Below are positions 40,281-49,701 of a stretch of DNA of 64,000 bases, in pieces. The first letter of the stretch is position 1. The number at the start of each line of letters is the position of its first letter. The stretch is from NCBI RefSeq assembly GCF_013386165.1, contig NZ_JACAOS010000016.1, forward strand, positions 124,001-188,000. The letters run 5' to 3'. The stretch comes from Pseudomonas gingeri. Its GTDB lineage: Bacteria; Pseudomonadota; Gammaproteobacteria; Pseudomonadales; Pseudomonadaceae. Position numbers and translations under genes: made by a program. The notes below the pieces were generated by a model. That model was not told the origin of the DNA. It saw only the letters and a program-made list of their open reading frames with translations, and did not search any database.

Positions 40281-41590
40281 GCATATCGCCCGATCTCATG
40301 CTGCAAATGCCACAGCGCGTGACACCCATAGATGGCCACGGCAGCCGGCAGGATCAGCCACCAGGCCCGCGGTGGCATGGCCGGCAGCGGCATGAAGCGC
40401 TGGCTGAGGCTCAGGCTGGCGGCGAGCACCGTGATGGCGAGCAGGGCGCCGGCGAGGATATCGGTGGGCCAGTGTGCGCCCAGGTACACCCGTGACAACG
40501 CGATCATCAGCGCCGGCAGGCAACCGAGCAACAGCCAGGTCACCCGCATCCGTGGCGGTTGCTCACGCCCGGCCAGCACCGCGAGCATCAGGAATAAGGC
40601 GAACGAGCCCGAACTGTGGCCGCTGGGCATGCTGAAACTGGTGATCGGCTCGGCCAGGACTTCCGGGCGCAGGCGCGCGAAGAAGTATTTTGCGGCGGTG
40701 TTGCCCAGCGCCGTGACGGCCAGGGTGGCGCCGAAAAACAGCCCCTGGCGCCACTGGCGGGCGAGAAACAGCAGCGCGGTCAGCACCCCGGCCACGATGA
40801 ACTGGATACGGAAGTCGCCGAGGCGGGTGGCGATCACCGCCGCCATGTCCAGCGCTTTGTCGCGATGTTCCTGTACCAGTGCCATCAAGCCCTGGTCGAA
40901 GGCCTTGAGGTGCGGGTAGCCGATAAGCAGGGCAATCAGCAACGCCAGGCTCAGGCCGGAAATCAGCCAGGTAGCCCTGGGATGGCGCTTCACGCTGCAA
41001 TGGATGCACAGTCCGATCAGCGCGAGGACTCCGGCTGCAACCACGCCGGTCTGTGACCAGAAGCCTTCGGGCAAGGGCAGGCGGATGGCCGCGCCGGTGG
41101 CCCAGCCCGGTAGCAGGTAGACCACCGACCAGCCTACGCCGGCGATCAGGCTGACGCCGATAAAGCGCGGAAACGGCATGTCGCACATGCCTGCGATCAT
41201 CGGCAGCATCGGGCGCAGGGGGCCGATAAAGCGTCCCACCAGCAGGCTGGCGATGCCATAACGCTGGAAATAGCTTTCGGCGCCGTTTATCCATTGCGGG
41301 TGGCTGCGCAGGCCCGGCAGGCGTCGGATGTTCTGGTGGAAGCGGCGGCCCAGGGTGTAGGAGATCACATCACCGAGCAAACCGCCGATGAACCCCAGCA
41401 GCAGGGTTTCTCCCAGGGGCAGGGCGCCACTGCCGGCCAGCACGGCGATGGCGAATAGTGTCACCGTGCCCGGCACGATGCTCCCGATAATGGCCAGGCA
41501 TTCGAGGCAGGCGACGAGGACAATCGCCAGACCCAGCCATTGTGGGTTGGCTGTCAGCCAGCCGGTGATGCTATCGAGCCATGGGCCCAT
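40274..41590 (-). CDS. DedA-PAP2 fusion membrane phosphatase
   Basis: 438 aa. Residues ~1-210 are a DedA domain (IIGSIVPGTVTLFAIAVLAG, GDVISYTLGR, LLVGRFIGPLRPMLPMIAGMCDMP); residues ~225-430 a PAP2 acid phosphatase with all three motifs: KYFFARLRP, SMPSGHSSGS and SRVYLGAHWPTD. It probably dephosphorylates a lipid pyrophosphate and moves the lipid carrier, in the inner membrane. Confidence 0.95.
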   Translation of the reverse strand: MGPWLDSITGWLTANPQWLGLAIVLVACLECLAIIGSIVPGTVTLFAIAVLAGSGALPLGETLLLGFIGGLLGDVISYTLGRRFHQNIRRLPGLRSHPQWINGAESYFQRYGIASLLVGRFIGPLRPMLPMIAGMCDMPFPRFIGVSLIAGVGWSVVYLLPGWATGAAIRLPLPEGFWSQTGVVAAGVLALIGLCIHCSVKRHPRATWLISGLSLALLIALLIGYPHLKAFDQGLMALVQEHRDKALDMAAVIATRLGDFRIQFIVAGVLTALLFLARQWRQGLFFGATLAVTALGNTAAKYFFARLRPEVLAEPITSFSMPSGHSSGSFALFLMLAVLAGREQPPRMRVTWLLLGCLPALMIALSRVYLGAHWPTDILAGALLAITVLAASLSLSQRFMPLPAMPPRAWWLILPAAVAIYGCHALWHLQHEIGRYAY

Positions 41591-41640
41591 CGTTGAATTC
41601 CTTTTTCAGGTGAAACAAAAATATTCAATATCGCGCTCCC

Positions 41641-41724
41641 TGTGGGAGCTGGCTTGCCAGCGATGAGGCCAGCAAGTCTTGTATCGATTATCCGACCGCC
41701 ATCGCCAGCAAGCCGGCTCCCACA
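41641..41724. repeat. REP pair (REPIN), GGGAGCTGGCTTGCCAGCGA type
   Basis: REP unit TGTGGGAGCTGGCTTGCCAG at 41641 and a complementary unit ending at 41724 (with GCCGGCTCC in place of GCCAGCTCC). Third REP family of the window. Confidence 0.88.
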
Positions 41725-41762
41725 ATAGGTTTTGTGTTCGCAAGGGGCATAGGTGGCGTTCT

Positions 41763-42491
41763 TCAGTTGTGCAAAACGTAATCGCGGCCTTCGACCTGCC
41801 CCCGCCGGAGTGGATTGCGTGTGCACCAGGCCGCATGGCTGGCATCGACGAAGCGGTACATCAGGTGTTCGTCACGCCCGCCGGGAATGCCCAGGCGGGT
41901 GGTCTGGATGATCGGCGTCACCTGGATACCGACATCCTCGACCACCAACCCTTGCGGGTCGAAGCGCTTGGCGTCCCACATCGGCACCTTGAGTCCGAGG
42001 GCCTTGCACAGCAGGGTTTGCCCGGCGCAGAGCTTCTGTGCGGGGCGCGCCGTGCCATTGGCCGCCGGATTGTTCAGCAGCATCTGCGCCAGGCTGGCCG
42101 GGCCGGACAGTTCGTCGACCCACGGATAGGCGGATTTGATCAGCACCGCGTTGCCCGGCCCGTGGGCGCTGAAGTTCAGCGAATCGCCGCCGCGGGAGTA
42201 ATACATATAGATATGTCCGCCATCCAGAAACAAAGCCTTACGCTTTTCTGTATAGCCGAGGGAGGCATGACTGCCTTTTTCTTCGAGGTAATAGGCTTCG
42301 GTTTCGATGATCCGCGCCGCCAGCCAGAGATCGCCGACCTTGTGGCGGACGACTTTACCCAGCAGTTCACGGGCGAGCAGTTGTGCGTCGCGGTCGAAAA
42401 AGGTGTCGGGCAGTGCGTTCGGCAAGGGCGCTAGGGCGGGACTGGGCATTGTGGGCGCGAGACGGTTGATAGCTGGTCGGAGGGCAAGCAT
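41763..42491 (-). CDS. DNA-3-methyladenine glycosylase (AAG/MPG family)
   Basis: 242 aa (228 from an internal ATG at 42449). DTFFDRDAQLLARELLGKVVRH, ARIIETEAYYLEEKGSHASLGYTEKRKALFLDGGHIYMYYSRGG (catalytic Glu in IIETEAY), and the HAAWCTRNPLRRG end are typical of alkyladenine glycosylases, which remove alkylated purines. The ATG at 42491 has AAGG upstream; the shorter start is equally possible. Confidence 0.92.
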   Translation of the reverse strand: MLALRPAINRLAPTMPSPALAPLPNALPDTFFDRDAQLLARELLGKVVRHKVGDLWLAARIIETEAYYLEEKGSHASLGYTEKRKALFLDGGHIYMYYSRGGDSLNFSAHGPGNAVLIKSAYPWVDELSGPASLAQMLLNNPAANGTARPAQKLCAGQTLLCKALGLKVPMWDAKRFDPQGLVVEDVGIQVTPIIQTTRLGIPGGRDEHLMYRFVDASHAAWCTRNPLRRGQVEGRDYVLHN

Positions 42492-42630
42492 AACGTTTTA
42501 TGCCTTAATCGCGTCTGAACACCGACTATTTACCCTCCATTTCGACCATCCGCCCGGCACCGCTGTCCGTGAGGCGGCGCGACAGCTATAATCAGCCGCT
42601 TTCCTCTTTGCCAAGTCCCCCCTTAGAGCC

Positions 42631-43902
42631 ATGACTGAGTCCGTTCTCGACTATATGACCCGTCTGGGTCGCGCTGCCCGCGAGGCTTCCCGCGTGATCG
42701 GCCGTGCCAGCACCGCGCAGAAGAACCGCGCCCTGCTGGCCGCCGCCACGGCGTTGGACGCTGCCCGCGGCGAACTCAGCGCCGCCAACGAACTCGATCT
42801 GGCCGCCGCCCGCGCCAATGGCCTGGAGCCGGCGCTGGTTGAACGTCTGGCCCTGACCCCTGAGCGCATCGACGGCATGATCGTCGGCCTGCGCCAGGTG
42901 GCGAGCCTGCCGGACCCGGTGGGGGCGATCCGCGACATGAGCTACCGGCCGTCGGGGATTCAGGTCGGCAAGATGCGCGTGCCCCTGGGGGTGATCGGCA
43001 TCATCTACGAGTCGCGGCCGAACGTGACCATCGATGCCGCCAGCCTGTGCCTCAAGTCGGGCAACGCGACCATCCTGCGCGGCGGCTCCGAGGCCATTCA
43101 TTCCAATCGTGCCATTGCCGCCTGCGTCCAGCGCGGCCTGGACGAGGCCGGTCTGCCGGCGGCGGTGGTGCAGGTGGTGGAAGTCACCGACCGCGCCGCT
43201 GTCGGTGCGCTGATCAGCATGCCCGAATACGTCGATGTGATCGTGCCGCGTGGCGGCAAGGGCCTGATCGAACGGGTCAGCCGCGACGCGCGGGTGCCGG
43301 TGATCAAGCACCTGGATGGCATCTGCCACGTGTATGTCAGCGCCCACGCCGACCTGGCGAAGGCCCGCGATATCGCCTTCAACGCCAAGACCTATCGTTA
43401 TGGCATCTGCGGCGCCATGGAAACCCTGCTGGTGGACAAAACCGTCGCCGCCGAATTCCTCCCGGCCATGGCTGAACGCTTGCGCGCCAAGGGCGTCGAG
43501 TTGCGTGGTTGCGAGCGCACCCGTGCGGTGATCGAGGCCATCGCGGCAACGGAAGAAGACTGGAGCACCGAATACCTGGCGCCGATCCTGTCGATTCGCG
43601 TCGTCGACGGTCTGGACGCGGCCATCGAGCACATCAATCATTATGGCTCGCACCACACCGATGCCATCGTCACCGAAAACCTGGCGCAGTCCCGGGCATT
43701 CATGGCCGAAGTCGATTCCAGTTCGGTGATGATCAATGCCCCGACCTGCTTCGCCGACGGCTTCGAATACGGATTGGGTGCCGAGATCGGCATTTCTACT
43801 GATAAGCTGCACGCCCGCGGCCCGGTAGGGCTCGAAGGCCTGACCTGCGAGAAGTACATCGTGGTCGGCGACGGGCAGTTGCGCGGTCAGGCTGCGGTCT
43901 GA
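42631..43902 (+). CDS. proA: Gamma-glutamyl phosphate reductase
   Basis: 423 aa, second enzyme of proline synthesis: reduces gamma-glutamyl phosphate to glutamate semialdehyde with NADPH. LRGGSEAIHSN, the catalytic Cys in YRYGICGAMETLLVD and the end segment YGLGAEIGISTDKLHARGPVGLEGLT are diagnostic. Followed four bases later by nadD. Confidence 0.98.
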   Translation: MTESVLDYMTRLGRAAREASRVIGRASTAQKNRALLAAATALDAARGELSAANELDLAAARANGLEPALVERLALTPERIDGMIVGLRQVASLPDPVGAIRDMSYRPSGIQVGKMRVPLGVIGIIYESRPNVTIDAASLCLKSGNATILRGGSEAIHSNRAIAACVQRGLDEAGLPAAVVQVVEVTDRAAVGALISMPEYVDVIVPRGGKGLIERVSRDARVPVIKHLDGICHVYVSAHADLAKARDIAFNAKTYRYGICGAMETLLVDKTVAAEFLPAMAERLRAKGVELRGCERTRAVIEAIAATEEDWSTEYLAPILSIRVVDGLDAAIEHINHYGSHHTDAIVTENLAQSRAFMAEVDSSSVMINAPTCFADGFEYGLGAEIGISTDKLHARGPVGLEGLTCEKYIVVGDGQLRGQAAV

Positions 43903-43906
43903 TCGA

Positions 43907-44593
43907 GTGAGCAAACGTCTGTCAGCCGTCGTCAGCCCGCGCCAGGTTTCGCCCCGGCGTATTGGCGTGCTCGGCGGAACCTTCGACCCGGTGCACATCG
44001 GCCATTTGCGCAGTGCCCTGGAAGTCGCGGAACTGATGGATCTCGATGAGTTGCGCCTGACCCCCAGTGCCCGGCCGCCCCATCGCGATACGCCGCAGGT
44101 CTCGGCCATTGATCGATTGGCGATGGTCGATTGCGCGGTGGCCGGCGTGAGCCCGCTGGTGGTGGACGACCGCGAGCTGCAACGGGACAAACCGTCCTAC
44201 ACGATCGACACCCTGGAACTGATGCGCGCCGAGTTGGCCGCTGAAGACCAGTTATTCTTGTTGTTGGGCTGGGACGCATTTTGCGGCCTGCCCACGTGGC
44301 ACCGCTGGGAAGAGTTGCTCCAGCATTGCCATATCCTGGTGCTGCAACGCCCGGATGCCGACAGCGAACCGCCGGATGCCTTGCGCAACCTGCTGGCCGC
44401 GCGCTCGGTCAGCGACCCGAAGGCCCTGCCGGGGCCTGGCGGGCATATTACATTCGTCTGGCAGACACCCCTCGCGGTGTCAGCCACCCAGATCCGTCAA
44501 CTGCTGGCCAGCGGTAAGTCGGTACGTTACCTGGTGCCTGACGCGGTCCTGGCCTATATCGATGCGCACGGGCTGTACCGTGCGTCGAACTGA
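43907..44593 (+). CDS. nadD: Nicotinate-nucleotide adenylyltransferase
   Basis: 228 aa. IGVLGGTFDPVHIGHLRSALEV is the nucleotidyltransferase signature (HIGH) and LAVSATQIRQLLASGKSVRYLVPDAVLAYI the ISSTxIR-type end. Converts NaMN and ATP to NaAD. GTG start at 43907 with GATCGA upstream; four bases after proA, the usual order with rsfS and rlmH. Confidence 0.97.
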   Translation: MSKRLSAVVSPRQVSPRRIGVLGGTFDPVHIGHLRSALEVAELMDLDELRLTPSARPPHRDTPQVSAIDRLAMVDCAVAGVSPLVVDDRELQRDKPSYTIDTLELMRAELAAEDQLFLLLGWDAFCGLPTWHRWEELLQHCHILVLQRPDADSEPPDALRNLLAARSVSDPKALPGPGGHITFVWQTPLAVSATQIRQLLASGKSVRYLVPDAVLAYIDAHGLYRASN

Positions 44594-44663
44594 AAAGGCG
44601 CGCTTGAAAGCACGAACAGTCGTGTATTGAAGCGCCCGAACATATGAGCAAAACGAGTTTTAT

Positions 44664-45158
44664 ATGACCAACAACGACGTAAACAAAGTAAAGCGCAAAG
44701 GTACTTTCAAGAGTGCTCCGCTGCCTGAGAAAGTCCTCAGCGGCGAGCCCCTCAAGGGCGAAGAGCTGGTCAAGGTCGCCGTCGCGGCCCTCGAAGACGT
44801 CAAGGGCCAGGACATCCTGGTGATCGACGTTCGCGAAAAGCAGAGCATCACCGACTTCATGATCATCGCCACCGGTACCTCCAACCGCCAGATCGGCGCG
44901 ATGCTGGACAAGGTCCGCGAAGCGGTCAAGGCCCTGGGCATCAAGCCGCTGGGTGAAGAAGGCAAGGGCGACAGCGACTGGGTCCTGTTGGACATGGACG
45001 ATGTGATCGTCCACATGATGACCGCCAGCGCCCGTCAGTTCTATGACCTGGAACGCCTGTGGCAGGGTGCCGAGCAGAGCCGTTCGGCCAGCGCTGCACA
45101 CCACAGCCCGGAAAACACCCATGAGCATTTCATCAAGCTCAACAAAGATCAGGAATAA
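44664..45158 (+). CDS. rsfS: Ribosome silencing factor RsfS
   Basis: 164 aa. The RsfS/Iojap fold (GEELVKVAVAALEDVKGQDILVIDVREKQSITDFMIIATGTSNRQIGAMLDKVREAVK... DWVLLDMDDVIVHMMTASARQFYDLERLW) blocks subunit joining by binding L14. A longer N-terminal and C-terminal tail than in E. coli is usual for Pseudomonas. Confidence 0.97.
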   Translation: MTNNDVNKVKRKGTFKSAPLPEKVLSGEPLKGEELVKVAVAALEDVKGQDILVIDVREKQSITDFMIIATGTSNRQIGAMLDKVREAVKALGIKPLGEEGKGDSDWVLLDMDDVIVHMMTASARQFYDLERLWQGAEQSRSASAAHHSPENTHEHFIKLNKDQE

Positions 45159-45167
45159 GGTGGCGTT

Positions 45168-45635
45168 GTGCGCCTGCGCCTGATTGCTGTCGGTTCGCGT
45201 ATGCCCAAGTGGGTGGAAGAGGGTTGGCACGAGTATGCCAAGCGTCTGCCATCCGAGCTGGCGCTGGAACTGGTGGAAATTCCGCTCAACACCCGGGGCA
45301 AGAACGCCGACGTGACGCGTTTTATCCGTCAGGAAGGCGAGGCCATGCTGGCCAAGGTCGGTCCCAACGAGCGGATCGTCACGCTGGAGGTCCATGGCAA
45401 GCCGTGGAGCACCGAGCAGTTGGCGGTCGAGCTGGATCGCTGGCGGCTGGATTCGCGCACGGTCAACTTCATGGTCGGCGGCCCCGAGGGGCTGGCGCCG
45501 GAAGTCTGTGCGCGGGCCGATCAACGCTGGTCGCTGTCGCCGCTGACCTTGCCGCACCCGCTGGTGCGGATCCTGATCGGTGAACAGCTGTATCGCGCCT
45601 GGACCGTGCTGTCCGGGCACCCTTACCATAAATAA
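45168..45635 (+). CDS. rlmH: 23S rRNA (pseudouridine-1915-N3)-methyltransferase
   Basis: 155 aa SPOUT methyltransferase. MPKWVEEGWHEYAKRLP, the SAM-binding FMVGGPEGLAPEV and the C-terminal PHPLVRILIGEQLYRAWTVLSGHPYHK are diagnostic. GTG start at 45168 after AAGGTGGC. Nine bases before mrdA. Confidence 0.98.
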   Translation: MRLRLIAVGSRMPKWVEEGWHEYAKRLPSELALELVEIPLNTRGKNADVTRFIRQEGEAMLAKVGPNERIVTLEVHGKPWSTEQLAVELDRWRLDSRTVNFMVGGPEGLAPEVCARADQRWSLSPLTLPHPLVRILIGEQLYRAWTVLSGHPYHK

Positions 45636-45644
45636 GCCTGCCGA

Positions 45645-47531
45645 ATGACCCAGCCGATTCGCCTCAAGGACCACGAGAAAGACGCCCGTCTGGTGCGTAA
45701 CCGTGTCGTGGTCGGCGCAATCGTGGTGGTGGCGCTGATCGGCGTGCTGATCGCCCGGTTGTATTTTCTCCAGGTGATCCAGTACGACTATCACTCGACC
45801 AAGTCGGAGAACAACCGTGTCCATGTGCAGTCGATTCCGCCAAGCCGTGGCCTGATCTACGACCGCAACGGCCTGGTGGTGGCGGATAACCGACCCAGTT
45901 TCAGCTTGAGCGTCACCCGTGAACGCTCGGGTGACTGGCGCCAGGTGCTGGATGTGCTGGTGGAGGTGCTGCAGCTCGCCCCGGAAGATCGCGTGCTCTT
46001 CGAAAAACGCGTGCGCCAGGGGCGGCGGCCGTTCGAGCCGGTACCGATCCTGTTCGAGTTGACCGAGGAACAGATCGCCCGGGTGGCCGTGAACCAGTTC
46101 CGCCTGCCCGGTGTCGAGGTGGTGGCGCAATTGGTCCGCCATTATCCCCAGGGGGCGCATTTTGCGCACTCGGTGGGCTACATGGGACGGATCAACGAGG
46201 CCGAGCTCAAGACCCTCGACCCGGTGAACTACAGCGGCACCCATCATATCGGCAAGACCGGCATCGAGCGTTTCTACGAAGCTGAGTTGCATGGACAGGT
46301 CGGTTACGAGGAAGTCGAGACCAACGCCCGTGGACGTATCCTGCGGGTGCTCAAGCGCACCGACCCGGTGCCGGGCAAGGACATTGTCCTGAGCCTGGAC
46401 ATCAAGTTGCAGGAAGCCGCCGAAGAAGCCCTCGGCGGTCGGCGTGGCGCCGTGGTGGCGTTGAACCCGGCCACCGGCGAAGTGCTGGCGATGGTCAGCC
46501 AGCCCAGTTTCGACCCGAACCTGTTTGTCACCGGAATCGGCTTCAAGGCCTATGCCGAGTTGCGCGACTCCATCGACCGGCCACTGTTCAACCGGGTGCT
46601 GCGCGGCCTCTATCCGCCAGGTTCGACCATCAAGCCAGCGGTGGCGATTGCCGGGCTCGACAGTGGCGTGGTCAACGCCACGACGCGGGTCTTTGACCCC
46701 GGTTACTACGAACTGCCCAACTACGATCACAAATACCGTAACTGGAACCGCACCGGTGATGGCTGGGTGGACCTGGACACGGCGATCATGCGTTCCAACG
46801 ACACCTACTTCTATGACTTGGCGCACAAGCTGGGCATCGACCGGCTGTCCACCTACATGAACAAGTTCGGCCTGGGCCAGAAGGTCTCCCTGGACATGTT
46901 CGAGGAATCGCCGGGGCTGATGCCTTCGCGGGAATGGAAGCGCGCCACCCGACGCCAGGCCTGGTTCCCGGGCGAAACGCTGATTCTCGGGATCGGCCAG
47001 GGCTATATGCAGGCCACGCCGCTGCAACTGGCCCAGGCCACGGCACTGGTGGCGAACAAGGGCGTGTGGAATCGACCGCACCTGGCCAAGACCATCGAAG
47101 GCCAGAAGCCGCAGGATCAGGATCCGATGCCGGATATCGTCCTGCGTAATCCCTCCGATTGGGAAAAGGTCAGCCACGGCATGCAGCAAGTGATGCACGG
47201 CGCCCGTGGCACTGCGCGCAAGGCGGCCGCCGGCTCGCAGTACCTGATTGCCGGCAAGAGCGGCACGGCCCAGGTCGTGGCGATCAAGCAGGGCGAGAAG
47301 TACGACCGCTCGAAAGTCCAGGAACGCCACCGTGACCACGCCCTGTTCGTCGGCTTCGCGCCGGCCAACAACCCGAAAATTGCGGTGGCGGTGATGGTCG
47401 AGAACGGTGAGTCCGGCTCCGGCGTCGCCGCGCCGGTGGTTCGCCAGGTCATGGACGCCTGGTTGCTCGGCCCGGATGGCAAGCTCAAACCCGAATATGC
47501 CGACTCAACCCCCTTGCAGGTGATGCCTTGA
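45645..47531 (+). CDS. mrdA: Penicillin-binding protein 2
   Basis: 628 aa transpeptidase of cell elongation. One N-terminal membrane span (VVVGAIVVVALIGVLIARLYFL), pedestal domain, then SxxK in PPGSTIKPAVAI, SxN in MRSNDTYFYDLA and KSGTAQ. Works with RodA, whose gene follows directly. Confidence 0.98.
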   Translation: MTQPIRLKDHEKDARLVRNRVVVGAIVVVALIGVLIARLYFLQVIQYDYHSTKSENNRVHVQSIPPSRGLIYDRNGLVVADNRPSFSLSVTRERSGDWRQVLDVLVEVLQLAPEDRVLFEKRVRQGRRPFEPVPILFELTEEQIARVAVNQFRLPGVEVVAQLVRHYPQGAHFAHSVGYMGRINEAELKTLDPVNYSGTHHIGKTGIERFYEAELHGQVGYEEVETNARGRILRVLKRTDPVPGKDIVLSLDIKLQEAAEEALGGRRGAVVALNPATGEVLAMVSQPSFDPNLFVTGIGFKAYAELRDSIDRPLFNRVLRGLYPPGSTIKPAVAIAGLDSGVVNATTRVFDPGYYELPNYDHKYRNWNRTGDGWVDLDTAIMRSNDTYFYDLAHKLGIDRLSTYMNKFGLGQKVSLDMFEESPGLMPSREWKRATRRQAWFPGETLILGIGQGYMQATPLQLAQATALVANKGVWNRPHLAKTIEGQKPQDQDPMPDIVLRNPSDWEKVSHGMQQVMHGARGTARKAAAGSQYLIAGKSGTAQVVAIKQGEKYDRSKVQERHRDHALFVGFAPANNPKIAVAVMVENGESGSGVAAPVVRQVMDAWLLGPDGKLKPEYADSTPLQVMP

Positions 47532-47569
47532 TCGCCAATTTCGACCGCATCCTCTCCAGCGAGGATGTG

Positions 47570-48673
47570 ATGCGCCGCCGGGCTACCTTGTTGCAACGCA
47601 TGCACATCGACGGCCCCTTGCTGATCCTGCTGCTGACCCTGGCGGCCGGTAGCCTGTTCGTCCTTTATTCGGCCAGCGGCAAGAGCTGGGACCTGCTGAT
47701 CAAGCAGGCCACCTCCTTCGGCATCGGCCTGGTCTCGATGTTCGTGATTGCCCAGCTCGAGCCGCGCTTCATGGCGCGCTGGGTGCCACTGACCTACGTG
47801 CTGGGGGTGATGCTGCTGGTGGTGGTGGATGTCATGGGCCACAACGCCATGGGCGCCACGCGCTGGATCAACATTCCGGGGGTGATCCGCTTCCAGCCGT
47901 CGGAATTCATGAAGATCCTGATGCCGGCGACCATCGCCTGGTACCTGTCCAAGCGCACCCTGCCGCCGCAGCTCAAGCACGTAGCGATCAGCCTGATGCT
48001 GATCGGCGTGCCGTTTATCCTCATCGTCCGCCAGCCCGACCTCGGCACCTCGCTGCTGGTCCTGGCCGGCGGTGCGTTCGTGCTGTTCATGGGCGGCCTG
48101 CGCTGGCGCTGGATCATCAGCGTGCTGGCGGCGGCGATCCCGGTGGCGGTGGGCATGTGGTTCTTCATCATGCACGACTACCAGAAACAGCGGATCCTGA
48201 CCTTCCTCGACCCGGAAAGCGATCCGTTGGGCACCGGCTGGAACATCATCCAGTCCAAGGCCGCCATCGGTTCCGGCGGCGTCTTCGGCAAGGGCTGGCT
48301 GCTGGGGACCCAGTCGCACCTGGACTTCCTGCCGGAAAGCCACACCGACTTCATTATCGCGGTGATGGGCGAAGAGTTCGGCCTGGTGGGTATCTGCGCC
48401 TTGCTGTTGCTCTACTTGCTGCTGATCGGTCGCGGGCTGGTGATCACCGCCCAGGCCCAGACGCTGTTCGGCAAACTGCTGGCCGGCAGCTTGACCATGA
48501 CGTTTTTTGTGTATGTTTTCGTCAACATCGGTATGGTCAGCGGTCTGCTGCCGGTGGTGGGGGTGCCATTACCCTTCATTAGCTACGGCGGAACTTCGCT
48601 GGTGACACTGCTGTCAGCGTTTGGGGTTTTGATGTCGATCCATACCCACCGCAAGTGGATCGCGCAGGTTTGA
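47570..48673 (+). CDS. rodA: Rod-shape-determining glycosyltransferase RodA
   Basis: 367 aa SEDS protein with about ten membrane segments, peptidoglycan polymerase partner of PBP2. FVLYSASGKSWDLL, MGATRWINIPGVIRFQPSEFMKI, RQPDLGTSLLVLAGG and PLPFISYGGTSLV are SEDS signatures. The ATG at 47570 has GAGG seven bases upstream and gives the usual length; a TTG at 47528 overlapping the mrdA stop would add 14 residues. Confidence 0.97.
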   Translation: MRRRATLLQRMHIDGPLLILLLTLAAGSLFVLYSASGKSWDLLIKQATSFGIGLVSMFVIAQLEPRFMARWVPLTYVLGVMLLVVVDVMGHNAMGATRWINIPGVIRFQPSEFMKILMPATIAWYLSKRTLPPQLKHVAISLMLIGVPFILIVRQPDLGTSLLVLAGGAFVLFMGGLRWRWIISVLAAAIPVAVGMWFFIMHDYQKQRILTFLDPESDPLGTGWNIIQSKAAIGSGGVFGKGWLLGTQSHLDFLPESHTDFIIAVMGEEFGLVGICALLLLYLLLIGRGLVITAQAQTLFGKLLAGSLTMTFFVYVFVNIGMVSGLLPVVGVPLPFISYGGTSLVTLLSAFGVLMSIHTHRKWIAQV

Positions 48674-48690
48674 GCAAGGTGAACAATTCA

Positions 48691-49701
48691 ATGCAAGTAT
48701 TGCGCGGTTGGGCGGCTCGGTGTGCGCCGTGGATAGGCCTGGTCGGCTGTCTGGGTGCAGGGACGGGCGCGCTGGCCGGTGACTACGAAGGTTCGCCGCA
48801 AGTGGCCCAGTTCGTCGCGGAAATGACCCGCGACTACGGCTTTGCCGGTGAGCAACTGATGGAGGTGTTCCGTCAGGTCGAGCGCAAGCAGAGCATTCTC
48901 GACGCGATTTCGCGCCCGGCGGAGCGGGTCAAGCCGTGGAAGGAATACCGGCCGATCTTTATCACCGATGCGCGGGTGGCCCGTGGCGTCGACTTCTGGC
49001 GCCAGCATGAAGCGGCCCTGGCCCGCGCCGAGCAGGAATACGGCGTGCCGGCCCAGGTGATTGTCTCGATCATCGGTGTGGAAACCTTTTTTGGCCGCAA
49101 CACTGGCAACTACCGGGTGATTGACGCCTTGTCGACCCTGGGCTTCGACTATCCGCCACGGGCCGAATTCTTCCGCAAGGAGCTGCGTGAGTTCCTCCTG
49201 CTGGCCCGTGAGGAACAGCTGGATCCCTTGAGCCTCAAGGGTTCCTATGCCGGGGCCATGGGCCTGCCGCAGTTCATGCCGAGCAGTTTCCGCGCCTACG
49301 CGGTGGATTTCGACGGCACCGGGCATATCAATATCTGGACCAACGCCGACGACGCCATCGGCAGCGTGGCCAGCTATTTCAAACGCCACGGCTGGGTGGC
49401 CGGGGAGCCGGTGGTCAGTCGCGCGGATGTGCGTGGCGACCAGGTCGACCAGGGTCTGAGCCCAGGGATTGATCCGGTGAAGACCGTTGGGGAGTTGCGG
49501 GCGCTGGGCTGGTCGAGTCATGATGCGTTGCGCGATGATATGCCAGTGACGGCGTTTCGCCTGGACGGCGAGAATGGCCCTGAATATTGGATGGGCCTGA
49601 AGAATTTTTATGCGATCACGCGCTATAACCGCAGCGTAATGTACGCCATGGCCGTGCATCAGCTGTCTGACCTGTTGGTCCAAGCACGGGGCGTCAAGTA
49701 A
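48691..49701 (+). CDS. mltB: Membrane-bound lytic murein transglycosylase B
   Basis: 336 aa. N-terminal signal peptide, then the GH103 catalytic core: Glu in VSIIGVETFFGRNTGNYRVIDALSTLGFDYPPR, and GSYAGAMGLPQFMPSSFRAYAVDFDGTG. Cleaves peptidoglycan to anhydromuropeptides in the periplasm. ATG at 48691 after AGGTGAACAATTCA; the stop overlaps the rlpA ATG (TAATG). Confidence 0.96.
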   Translation: MQVLRGWAARCAPWIGLVGCLGAGTGALAGDYEGSPQVAQFVAEMTRDYGFAGEQLMEVFRQVERKQSILDAISRPAERVKPWKEYRPIFITDARVARGVDFWRQHEAALARAEQEYGVPAQVIVSIIGVETFFGRNTGNYRVIDALSTLGFDYPPRAEFFRKELREFLLLAREEQLDPLSLKGSYAGAMGLPQFMPSSFRAYAVDFDGTGHINIWTNADDAIGSVASYFKRHGWVAGEPVVSRADVRGDQVDQGLSPGIDPVKTVGELRALGWSSHDALRDDMPVTAFRLDGENGPEYWMGLKNFYAITRYNRSVMYAMAVHQLSDLLVQARGVK